Assembly (NCBI RefSeq): GCF_900103405.1
Contig: NZ_FNHX01000003.1
Span: 496,001-560,000, forward strand
DNA: 64,000 nucleotides
Reading direction: 5' to 3'
Source of the DNA: Polaromonas sp. JS666
GTDB taxonomy: Bacteria; Pseudomonadota; Gammaproteobacteria; Burkholderiales; Burkholderiaceae_C
The notes under the pieces are model-generated. The model ran no database searches. It worked only from the letters and a program-made list of their open reading frames with translations, and was not told the DNA's origin. This document shows positions 49,440-58,400 of this stretch, piece by piece (position 1 is the stretch's first letter; every line of letters starts with the position of its first letter). The position numbers and the translations under genes are program-made.

Positions 49440-50255
49440 ATGGCTGCCTCCCCGCCTGATGTTCAGCAGCGGCCCGCTGCTGAAGGACCGGCCCCGGCGC
49501 CGGTGGACACGCGGCATTCCGATATTCTTGACGGCATCAAGCAGGGCGTTCTCTGGGGCGCCGCGATCGCGGTGCTGGTCCTGCCGCTCTTCAGGCCTCA
49601 CCCCGTGGCCCCGCCGGCGGCCGTCGGCCTTCAAGCCACGGCGCCCCCGCCCATGACGCCGCGCACGGCGGATTTCGGCGGCGAGCCGGCTTCAAACGAA
49701 GCCCGCGAAGTCGCCAACTGGGTCGTCAGCTCCGGCGACAACCGCAAACTCTTTTTTGTCATCCTCGACAAGATCAACACCAAGGTGTTTGTCTTCGAGC
49801 CCTCCGGCAAGCTGCGCAGCGCCACGCCGGTGTTGATAGGCGCGGCGCGCGGCGACGATTCGGTGGACGGCATAGGCGGGCGGCCCATCGCCCAGGTGCA
49901 GCCGCAGGAGCGCACCACGCCCGCGGGCCGTTTCGTCGCCGAACCCGGGCGCAACGCCACGGGCGAGGACGTGGTCTGGGTCGACTACGACGCGGCCGTG
50001 TCCATGCACCGCGTGCGCACGCTGGAGCCCAAGGAGCGCCGGCTCGAGCGCCTCGCCTCGCCGACCACCGAGGACAACCGCATCTCCTACGGCTGCATCA
50101 ACATGCCGGTGGAGTTCTATGAAAACGTGCTCAAGCCCGCTTTCAACGCGAGTTACGGCGTGGTCTATGTGCTGCCCGAAGTCAAGCCGCTGGCCGAGGT
50201 GTTTCCGGCCGCGCATGAACTCGCCGTGAAGCAGGGCACGGTGCCCGCGGGCTGA
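49440..50255 (+). CDS. L,D-transpeptidase-like (YkuD fold) protein, first copy
   Basis: 271 aa. One membrane anchor (about residues 33-52) precedes a catalytic-like domain with FVILDKINTKVFVFEPSGKL, ERTTPAGRF and the active-site-type RISYGCINMP near residue 218. YkuD enzymes form 3-3 peptidoglycan crosslinks or anchor lipoproteins using the Cys. Here His is in MHRV and the usual Arg after GCx is replaced by Asn, so activity is uncertain. A paralogue lies 365 bases downstream. Confidence 0.78.
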   Translation: MAASPPDVQQRPAAEGPAPAPVDTRHSDILDGIKQGVLWGAAIAVLVLPLFRPHPVAPPAAVGLQATAPPPMTPRTADFGGEPASNEAREVANWVVSSGDNRKLFFVILDKINTKVFVFEPSGKLRSATPVLIGAARGDDSVDGIGGRPIAQVQPQERTTPAGRFVAEPGRNATGEDVVWVDYDAAVSMHRVRTLEPKERRLERLASPTTEDNRISYGCINMPVEFYENVLKPAFNASYGVVYVLPEVKPLAEVFPAAHELAVKQGTVPAG

Positions 50256-50447
50256 GATTTCCCTTCGGCCATTCCCCCTCTCCTGATTTGTAACTTGTAA
50301 CGGGCGCCAGCACGGCGTCCCGCTCGGTGTTGCGCGCAGGCATCTGCCGCGCCAAAAAATGCCGCCTCCGGCGACTGTTACATGCCCCCGCAAGTCCTTC
50401 CGTTAGGCTGCTAAAGCTGCTTCTTTCGGGCATTTTAAAAGGGTTCA

Positions 50448-50468
50448 TTGCTATACAAGTCATAGCAA
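50448..50468. promoter_or_regulatory. Inverted repeat upstream of the second YkuD-like gene
   Basis: TTGCTAT (50448-50454) and ATAGCAA (50462-50468) form a perfect 7-bp inverted repeat with a 7-base spacer in the 364-base gene-free stretch 50256-50619. Spacing suits a dimeric regulator. Nothing else in that stretch is recognisable. Confidence 0.4.
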
Positions 50469-50619
50469 GTATCCGAGACGGTTCAGGGTTTCTCCGTTGA
50501 GCACAATTGCTTGCATCGCTAACATGGTGCAACCGTGCCGGGGCGCACTCAACAGACAGCGATCCCGGTTTTTTGGATGTGCGTTCGCGCACTTTTCAGC
50601 GCCACGCACAGGACCCCGG

Positions 50620-51327
50620 ATGTTGTTCGCAGGCAGGAAACACGCAGCAAAAATCGCCTTCGCGACGGCCTTTGCCGTCCTTGCCGCGAGCCCCTTGTTT
50701 TCCTTCGCCGCGCCGCTGGCGCCCTACACCGACAGTGCCGCCGCGCCGGCCGCAAGTCCCGGCACCGGCATGGTGCTGGTCTCCGCCTCTCCCGATGCAC
50801 GCCAGGCTTTGCGCTGGGTGGTGGATGCGCGCGACAACGGAGGCCTGCCCTTTGTGATCGTCGATAAAAAAGGCGGTCGCATCTTTGTGTTCGAGGCGGG
50901 CGGCCAGCTGCGCGGCACATCGCCCGCTTTGACGGGCCTGGCGCCCGGCGACCATGGCGTGCCCGGCATGGCGCAGCGCAGCGTGGCCAGCCTACGCGAG
51001 GATGAACGCACCACGCCCGCGGGCCGCTTTGTCTCCGAGCCCGGCCACAACCTGCAGGGTGAGGCCATTGTCTGGATCGACTATGCGGCCAAGCTCGCCA
51101 TACACCGCCTGCGCCCGGCGCCGCCGGCCGAGCGCCGCGCGGAGCGCCTGGCCTCGGAAACACCCGACGACAACCGCATCTCCATGGGTTGTGTGGTGGT
51201 GCCGGTCCGCTTTTACGAAACCGTGGTCGGCCCTGTCCTGGGCAAAAGCCGCGGCATTGTCTACGTGCTGCCCGACACCCAGCCGCTGGCCAGCATGCTG
51301 GGTGCGCTGCAGCTCAGCCAGCGCTAG
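50620..51327 (+). CDS. L,D-transpeptidase-like (YkuD fold) protein, second copy
   Basis: 235 aa from the ATG at 50620, chosen because it begins a signal peptide (MLFAGRKHAAKIAFATAFAV... ending FSFAAP). Longer frames from 50497 lack one. It parallels the protein at 49440: FVIVDKKGGRIFVFEAGGQL, ERTTPAGRFVSEPG, and RISMGCVVVP with the Cys. The Arg of the YkuD motif is again replaced, here by Val. Probably a tandem duplication followed by change of anchor. Confidence 0.78.
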   Translation: MLFAGRKHAAKIAFATAFAVLAASPLFSFAAPLAPYTDSAAAPAASPGTGMVLVSASPDARQALRWVVDARDNGGLPFVIVDKKGGRIFVFEAGGQLRGTSPALTGLAPGDHGVPGMAQRSVASLREDERTTPAGRFVSEPGHNLQGEAIVWIDYAAKLAIHRLRPAPPAERRAERLASETPDDNRISMGCVVVPVRFYETVVGPVLGKSRGIVYVLPDTQPLASMLGALQLSQR

Positions 51328-51506
51328 CCCTTCCCGGGCCGCAGCTCCCTGGCTGCTTTTGTAAGGTCCCTGCCTGCAAGCGGCTGCTTGCACAACTACA
51401 CGCGCGTCAGCCATGCCCTACTTGCAGCGGGCCTGCAGGCTGGCATGGGCGGCACAGCGCGCTGCCTACATTGGACTTGTCTTCAATACTCTTTAGGAGA
51501 AACAGC

Positions 51507-51581
51507 ATGCCCCTCATTGCCTGGCTACTAGGTGTCCCCCTCAGCGTGATCCTGATCCTGATGCTGCTGGGCGTGTTTTAG
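51507..51581 (+). CDS. 24-residue hydrophobic peptide
   Basis: The frame MPLIAWLLGVPLSVILILML-LGVF is almost entirely one membrane helix. TTTAGGAGAAACAGC precedes the ATG, a strong ribosome site, and a terminator follows 30 bases after the stop. Similar tiny proteins are seen in other proteobacteria in my recollection; function unknown. Confidence 0.55.
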   Translation: MPLIAWLLGVPLSVILILMLLGVF

Positions 51582-51613
51582 GCCCCGCAAGGTTGACGGC
51601 CTCGCGGCCGTTC

Positions 51614-51647
51614 AAACAAAAAGCCCGCATTCGCGGGCTTTTTGTTT
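51614..51647. terminator. Strong bidirectional terminator
   Basis: A perfect 15-bp stem (51614-51628 with 51633-51647), loop ATTC, with GC-rich core and A/T tails on both sides. It touches the stop of the helicase gene. Confidence 0.92.
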
Positions 51648-54033
51648 ACAGCGCGTCGGCGGCTTCCCTGCGCCGCGCGCGCACGCGCGTCACCTTCCAC
51701 CAGCCCGGCAGCAGGCTTTGTATTTCGGGCCGGGTAAAGCGGTCGTCTATCAGGTAGACCACGCCGCGGTCGGAGGTCGTGCGTATCACCCGGCCGGCCG
51801 CCTGCACCACTTTCTGCAAGCCGGGGTAGAGGTAGGTGTAGTCATAGCTCTGCGCCGCGCCGAAGTTGGCGCCCATGCGCTCGCGGATCTGCTCGTTCAC
51901 CGCATTGACCTGGGGCAGGCCCAGGGTCGCGATGAAAGCGCCTATCAGTCGCTCGCCCGGCAGGTCTATGCCTTCGGCAAACGAGCCGCCCAGCACGGCA
52001 AAGCCTATGCCTTGCGAGGCCGGCGTGAAGCGCGCGAGGAAGGCGTCACGCGCGGCTTCTTCCATGCCGCGCGTCTGCTCCCACACCGGAATCTGCGGGT
52101 AGCGCTGGCGGAACAGCGTGACCAGCTTTTGCAGGTAGTCGTAGCTGCTGAAAAACGCCAGGTAGTTGCCGGGCCGGCCCTCATATTGCCGTGCCATCAG
52201 GTCGACGATGGGCGAGAGCGAATCGTCCCGGTGCTGAAAACGGGTGGAAACATCGCTGACCACCGAGACCCGCAGCTGCTCGGCCAGGAAGGGTGACTCG
52301 ACTTCGGTCCACACCGTGCCGGCCGGCAGGCCCAGCGTGTCGGCGTAATAGTTCTGCGGGCTCAGCGTGGCCGAAAACAGCGCCGCCGACTGCGCGGCCG
52401 CAAAGCGCGGCGCCAGAAAGGGCGCGGGCACCACGTTGCGGATGTTGAGCAGCGCCAGCGGCTGGCCCAGTGCCTGGCCGAATGCGCCCGGCCCGCTATC
52501 GGTTTGCAGCGTCACGTCGAACAGCGAATGCTCGCCAAAGGCCTCGGCCATGCGCGAGAAGTGCAGGGCCTCGAAATAAAAGTCCTGCAGCTCGCCGTCC
52601 ATGCGCGTCGGATTGGCCAGCAGGAAATCGGTGACCTGGGTCAGGGCCTGGCCCAGGGTCTTGAGGAAGGGTGCGGGCAGCTCGGCATGCACCTCGTAGG
52701 GCTCGCTCTGCGCCTGCTGCAGCTCCTGCAGGCCGCGGTTGAGCCGCTCCAGCGCGCCGCGCACGGCGCGCGGCGCGCCGGCATGCACCTGCTGCAGCTG
52801 CGCCTGGCTCAGCGTGGCCGAGTACATTTTTCGTGCGCGTTCCACCAGGTTGTGCGCCTCGTCCACCAGCACGCCCACGCGCCACTGGTTGCCCTGGGCC
52901 TGGCCGTGCAGCAGCGCGCTGGTGTCGAAGTAATAGTTGTAGTCGCCCACCACCACGTCCGACCAGGTCACCAGTTCCTGGCTCAGGTAGTAAGGGCAGA
53001 CGTGGTGGTCCAGCGCCAGTTCGCGCAGCGCGGCCTTGTCCAGCGGGCCGTGCGCGGCGGCGTGCTTCACGGCGGCACTGCGCGCCTGCGGCAGTCGGTC
53101 ATAAAAGCCCTTCGCCAGCGGGCAGGCGTCGCCGTGGCAGGCCTTGCCCGGGTGTTCGCAGGCCTTGTCGCGCGCCACCAGTTCCAGCACGCGCAGCGGC
53201 AAGGACTGGCTGCTGCCCTTGATGCGGTCCAGCGCGTCCAGCGCCAGCCGGCGCCCCGGGGTTTTGGCAGCCAGGAAGAACAGCTTGTCGAGCTGCTTTT
53301 TCGGCACCGCTTTGAGCAGCGGAAACACCGTGCCTATGGTCTTGCCTATGCCCGTGGGCGCCTGCGCCATCAGGCAGCTGCCGGCCTGCGCGGTTTTGTA
53401 GACGGCCTCGGCCAATTCGCGCTGGCCGGGCCGGAAGGAGGGGTGGGGAAACGCCAGCGCCGTGAGCGCCGCATCGCGCGCCTGGCGGTGCGCCAGTTCC
53501 TGCTCGGCCCAGGCCAGGAAACGTTCGCACTGCGCCTCAAAATAGTCCTTGAGCGCAGCGGCCGTGAAGTGCTCGGTCAGCGGCGTTTCCTGCGCGCTGG
53601 CCACGTCGAAATAGACCAGCGTCAGGTTGATGTCTTGAAGCTTCCTGTCCTGGCACAGCAGCCAGCCGTAAATCTTGAGCTGCGCCCAGTGCAGGTGGCG
53701 GCGGTTGTCGGCCATGGCGTGCAGGTCGCCCCTGTAGGTCTTGACCTCTTCGAGCTGGTTTTGCTCGGGGTCGTAGCCGTCGGCGCGGCCGCGCACCGTG
53801 AGCGCCTTGTAGTCGCCCTCCAGGCTGACTTCGGCCTGGTAGGACTCCCCACGGCGCGACGCGACCAGCGCATGGCCGGCCATGCCTTCCTGGGCCGAAG
53901 GCGAGGGTGTAAAGCGCAGGTCCAGGTCGCCATGCTTGGCAGTGAACTCGCACAGGGCCCTGACGGCCACAAGGTATTTCAATCGGGGTGTGCTCTCTGG
54001 ATGGAGGGGGAAGCGGGCGGGGCAGGGCTTCAT
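51646..54033 (-). CDS. PD-(D/E)XK nuclease-XPD/DinG-type helicase
   Basis: 795 aa. The N-terminal 130 residues look like a Cas4/RecB-type nuclease: D85 in GRADGYD, E96-x-K98 in EEVKTYRG, then Q118 and Y122 in WAQLKIYGW. The XPD-type helicase follows: Walker A APTGIGKT with K231, Fe-S cysteines in ACEHPGKACHGDACP and HHVCPYYL, the DEAH box VDEAHN near residue 390 and a helicase C2 domain ending AAGRVIRT. It should unwind 5'-3' and may cut DNA. A repair or defence role is inference. Confidence 0.9.
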   Translation of the reverse strand: MKPCPARFPLHPESTPRLKYLVAVRALCEFTAKHGDLDLRFTPSPSAQEGMAGHALVASRRGESYQAEVSLEGDYKALTVRGRADGYDPEQNQLEEVKTYRGDLHAMADNRRHLHWAQLKIYGWLLCQDRKLQDINLTLVYFDVASAQETPLTEHFTAAALKDYFEAQCERFLAWAEQELAHRQARDAALTALAFPHPSFRPGQRELAEAVYKTAQAGSCLMAQAPTGIGKTIGTVFPLLKAVPKKQLDKLFFLAAKTPGRRLALDALDRIKGSSQSLPLRVLELVARDKACEHPGKACHGDACPLAKGFYDRLPQARSAAVKHAAAHGPLDKAALRELALDHHVCPYYLSQELVTWSDVVVGDYNYYFDTSALLHGQAQGNQWRVGVLVDEAHNLVERARKMYSATLSQAQLQQVHAGAPRAVRGALERLNRGLQELQQAQSEPYEVHAELPAPFLKTLGQALTQVTDFLLANPTRMDGELQDFYFEALHFSRMAEAFGEHSLFDVTLQTDSGPGAFGQALGQPLALLNIRNVVPAPFLAPRFAAAQSAALFSATLSPQNYYADTLGLPAGTVWTEVESPFLAEQLRVSVVSDVSTRFQHRDDSLSPIVDLMARQYEGRPGNYLAFFSSYDYLQKLVTLFRQRYPQIPVWEQTRGMEEAARDAFLARFTPASQGIGFAVLGGSFAEGIDLPGERLIGAFIATLGLPQVNAVNEQIRERMGANFGAAQSYDYTYLYPGLQKVVQAAGRVIRTTSDRGVVYLIDDRFTRPEIQSLLPGWWKVTRVRARRREAADAL

Positions 54034-54135
54034 GGTAGCGCAGCCGCCCGCCGCGGAGATTGTTCCCTCTGCGGAAACAGAACATTACCGCGCCCGCCAT
54101 TTACCGATGCACCGCCGCCGTCTACATTGACGCCC

Positions 54136-55074
54136 ATGGACCAAATTGTTGTGTGGCTGGAGCAGTACGGCCTGGCCGCTGTTTTCCTTAACATCGTGCT
54201 GGAGCAGCTCGGCCTGCCGGTTCCGGCCTATCCGGTGCTGATACTCACTGGCGCCCTGAGCTATAGCGGCCGGTATTCGGCTGGCGGCCTGCTCGCGACG
54301 GCCGTGCTGGCCTGCCTGATCGCCGACAGCCTCTGGTACTGGGCCGGCCGTCGCTACGGCAGCCGCGTGCTCAAGACCTTGTGCCGGATTTCGCTGTCCC
54401 CCGACTCCTGCGTGCGGCAGACCGAGTCCATCTTCACGCGCTGGGGCGCCAGGTCGCTGGTGCTGGCCAAGTTCATCCCGGGTTTCGCCTCGCTGGCCAC
54501 CGCGCTGGCGGGGCGCACCGGCGTGCCTTTCGGCCGCTTCCTGTTCTTTGATGCCATAGGCGCGGCGCTGTATGCCGGCGTGGGGCTGGCCATAGGCATG
54601 CTGTTCCATGACGCGGTGGCCGACGTGCTGGCCGTCTTCGAACAGATGGGCCGCATAGGCCTGATGGTGCTGCTGGCCGCCTTCGCGCTGTTCCTGGCGC
54701 ACAAATGGTGGCAGCGCCAGCGCTTTTACCGCCAGCTGCGCATGGCGCGCATCACGCCGCAGGAGCTGCTGCAGCTCACGCGCGGCGAGCAAGCGGCCGT
54801 GATCCTCGACGTGCGCACCGAACTGAGCCGCGGCACGGGCGGCATCATCCCGGGCGCCTTGCTGTGGTCGGACCCGGACCGCAAGATGGCCACGCTGGAC
54901 CTGCCGCACGACGTGCCCGTGGTGGTGTATTGCGCCTGTCCCAACGACGCCTCGGCCGCCCAGGTGGCCAGGCGCCTGATGGCGGCGGGCTTCAAGAACG
55001 TGCGGCCGCTGCATGGCGGCATAGATGCCTGGCAGGCAGCCGGGCTGTCGCTGGAATACCCGCATGCCGTGTGA
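54136..55074 (+). CDS. DedA-family membrane protein fused to rhodanese domain
   Basis: 312 aa from the ATG at 54136; upstream frame extension is antisense to the helicase. Residues 1-200 are DedA/SNARE-associated (LEQLGLPVPAYPVLILTGAL, then FIPGFASLATALAGRTGVPFGRF) with about five membrane segments. Residues 210-312 are a rhodanese domain with VILDVRTE and the active-site Cys266 in VYCACPND. DedA proteins act as lipid flippase-like transporters; a rhodanese would handle sulfane sulfur at the cytoplasmic face. Divergent from the helicase. Confidence 0.9.
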   Translation: MDQIVVWLEQYGLAAVFLNIVLEQLGLPVPAYPVLILTGALSYSGRYSAGGLLATAVLACLIADSLWYWAGRRYGSRVLKTLCRISLSPDSCVRQTESIFTRWGARSLVLAKFIPGFASLATALAGRTGVPFGRFLFFDAIGAALYAGVGLAIGMLFHDAVADVLAVFEQMGRIGLMVLLAAFALFLAHKWWQRQRFYRQLRMARITPQELLQLTRGEQAAVILDVRTELSRGTGGIIPGALLWSDPDRKMATLDLPHDVPVVVYCACPNDASAAQVARRLMAAGFKNVRPLHGGIDAWQAAGLSLEYPHAV

Positions 55075-55441
55075 ATGGATGGGAAAGGGTAAAAGTACCT
55101 TTGCCTTGCGCGGGAGGGCGGCGCTAAGCTCTTGTGCCCAGGTCGTTTCAATTAGCCCGCCGAAAAAGAGGTCTTAAGTTTTCAAATCTGGCATGTGCCG
55201 ATGGCTGCCGCACCCAAAAGAAGACAGGGTGTTGTCCTATGGCGGATTTTCCAGCGGCGCAGCACACTCGGTTTCGCAAACGCCGTGCAAAATGCATGAA
55301 GGCATCTCGCCTTTGCCAAGAAAGTAAACAGCAGCGCATGAAGCCCTCTTCGCCAGGCGAATTGACCGCAGCCCACCGCCCGCCTGGCGCGACGGGAGGG
55401 ACCGGCGACGTGTTGGCGGGCCTGTTCAGCGGGGTCGGACT
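55075..55441 (+). other. 367-base region before the hybrid kinase
   Basis: No gene is certain. A 35-codon frame (55338-55445, MKPSSPGELTAAHRPPGATG...) ends overlapping the GTG start of the hybrid kinase by four bases (GTGA), which could couple translation. No clear promoter or hairpin was recognised. Confidence 0.4.
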
Positions 55442-58400
55442 GTGAAGCGCGACGAAACCCTGGCCCAGGCCAACGAACGCCTGCAGGCCGAGGCACTGGC
55501 GCTGGCCGAGGCCAACAAGGCCCTGGCGCAGGAGCTCGCCGAGCAGCGCCGCGCCGCCGAGCTGCTCCGGGACGACGTGGACAGCCTGCGCAGCCTGGCG
55601 TCGATCTCAGCCGACTGGTACTGGGAGCAGGACGCCGATTGCCGTTTCACCGCCTTTGCCGCCGAGCGCGGCGTGGGCAGCGCGAGCAGCAGTAGCAGCG
55701 CGGACCCGGACCTCAGCAGCGCCATCGGCAAGCAGCGCTGGGAGCTCGACGGCGCCTACCCCCTGAGCATGTCCTGGGACCACCACCGCGCGGTGCTGGA
55801 GGCGCGCCAGGCCTTCCGCGATTTCGAGTACATCCGCGTGCTGGACGACGGCGTGGCCCACTATTTTTCCGCCAGCGGCGTTCCCGTGTTCAACAAGCAG
55901 CAGGAGTTCGCCGGCTACCGCGGCATCACGCGAGACACCACGGTGGCCAGGCGCATCGAGGAAAAAGAGCGAAAGGCCGCGCGCTTCCTCGACGACGTCG
56001 TCGACAACATGCCGGTCGCCGTGCACCTGAAGTCGGTGCAGGACGGCCTGCGTATCGTGGCCTGGAACAAGGCGGCCGAAAGCCTCTACGGCATACGGCG
56101 CGAGGACGCCATGGGCCGCACCGTGCACGACCTCTGGCCGCAGGACCACGCGGACCGTATCAATGTCTCCGACGTGGAAGTGGCCAACACCGGCATCATG
56201 CAGGACTTCCCCGACCGGGTCATCATGACGCGGGACCGCGGCAGGATACGCGTGCACATGCGCAAGCTGCCGCTCAAGGACGGCGGCGGCAGGGTTACCC
56301 ACATCCTGATCACGGCCGAGGACATCACCGAGCGCCTGGCCGCCGAGGACCGCCTGCGCAGTAGCCAGGCGCGGTTCAGAAGCCTCACCCAGCTCTCGTC
56401 CGACTGGTACTGGGAACAGGACAAAAACTTCCGCAACGTCTTTGTCTCCAACGATCCGCAGCGCTTTGCCCTGGGAACCCAGGTCATCGGGGAAGGGCTG
56501 TGCCGATGGGACCTGCCCAACTCCGCGCCGCTTGTCGGCACGTGGGAGGAGCACAAGGCCGCCTTGCAGGCGCATTTACCGTTCCGTAATTTTGAGTACC
56601 AGCTGACCAAGGCGGATGGCGGTGTCATTTACCGCAGCGTCAGCGGAGAGCCGGTGTTTGGTGACAACGGAGCCTTTGAAGGTTACCGCGGCGTGGGAAG
56701 TGACATCACCGAGCGCAAGCAGACCGAAACCGCGCTGCGCACGAGTAACGCGCGTTTCCGGGCGGTGGTCGGGGCGCTTGCCGAAGGCGTGATGCTGCGT
56801 GACGCCGAAGGCAAAATCATCGACTGCAACCCCAGCGCGGAGCGCATTTTCGGCAAGACCATGGCGCAGATGAAGGGCCAGACCTCGGCGGCGCCGGATT
56901 GGGAGCGCTTGCGCGAGGACGGCACCCACATGCCCGAAGTTGAATGGGCCAGCGTGCGCGCCGTCACCAGCGGCCAGGCGCAGAACAACGTCGTGCAGCG
57001 TTACCGCAGGCCCGACGGCAGTACCTTCTGGGGCCTCATTAACGTGCAGCCTCTCTTTGACGGCAAGAGCGACAAGCCCATCGGCTTTGTCACTTCCATC
57101 TCCGACATCACCAAACGCAAGCAGGCGGAGGTGGAAATCGTGCGGCTCAACGTCGACCTGGAAAACCGCGTGCTGCGCAGGACGGCGCAGCTCGAGGCCG
57201 CCAACAAGGAAATGGAGGCCTTCTCCTATTCCGTGGCGCACGACTTGCGCACGCCGCTGAGCACCATAGACGGCTTTTGCGCGCTGATGGAAAAACACAT
57301 GCCGCCGGCCGCCGGCGAGCGCGCCCTGCATTTTCTCGAACGCATACGCAGCAGCGTGCGGCGCATGGGCGAGCTCACCGACGGGCTGCTGGCCCTCACG
57401 CGCCTGTCGCGCACCAGCATGGTCTGGGACACGGTGGACCTCAGCGCCGAGGCGCTGCGCGTGGCCAAGCGGCTCAAGGACGCCGAGGCCGGGCGCGAGG
57501 CGCGCATCGCGATCGAGCCCGGCATGGCGGCGCGCGGCGACCAGGCCATGCTGGGCCAGGTGCTGGAGCAGCTGATCGCCAACGCCTGGAAGTTCAGCGC
57601 CAAGAAGGAGCGCGTCGAGATCGAGATCGGGCGCCAGCGCGGCAAGGACGCGCAGCCGGTGTTCTTCGTGAAGGACAAGGGCGCCGGCTTTGACATGGCT
57701 TACGTCGACAAGCTGTTCGGCAACTTCGAGCGCCTGCACTCGCCCGAGGAATTCGCCGGCAGCGGCATAGGCCTGGCCACGGCCAAGCGCATCATCGACC
57801 GGCACGGCGGCAAGATCTGGGCGCAGTCGGTGGTCGGCGAAGGCAGCACCTTTTATTTCTCGCTGGGCGGCGACCAGACCGGCCTCGGGCAGGACGGGCG
57901 TGGGACTCAGGGCGCCCAGGCCGCCGAAACAGAGCACGAATCGGGCTTCTCGACGCTGGAGGTGCCCAGCAGCGCGCCCCTGAGCAGCGACAACGACGCC
58001 TTCATGCTCAACGACCAGCAGTTCAGCAACGCCTTCGAGCACGCCGCGATCGGCATGACGCTGATAGGCATAGACTCGCGCCGCCTCAAGGTCAACACCG
58101 CCTTCTGCCAGATGCTCGGTTATTCCGAGGCCGAGATGCTGGCGCGCACCATCCACGACCTGACCCATCCCGACGACATCGAATGGGACTTGAAGCAGCG
58201 CCAGCGCGCGCTGGCCGGCGAGATCGAATCCTTCCATACGGAAAAGCGCTACATCCACAAGGACGGCCACATCGTATGGGGCTATATGAGCTGCTCCCTG
58301 GTGCGCGACGAGGACCGCAAGCCGCTGCGCTTCATCGCGCAGATCCAGGACATCACCGAGCGCAAGCAGACCGAGCAGGTGCTGCGCGAAAGCGAGGAGC

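Noticed and set aside
52504..54135. Upstream extension of the DedA-rhodanese frame
   Set aside because: The extension is antisense to the helicase and low in complexity; the DedA domain starts cleanly at the ATG at 54136.
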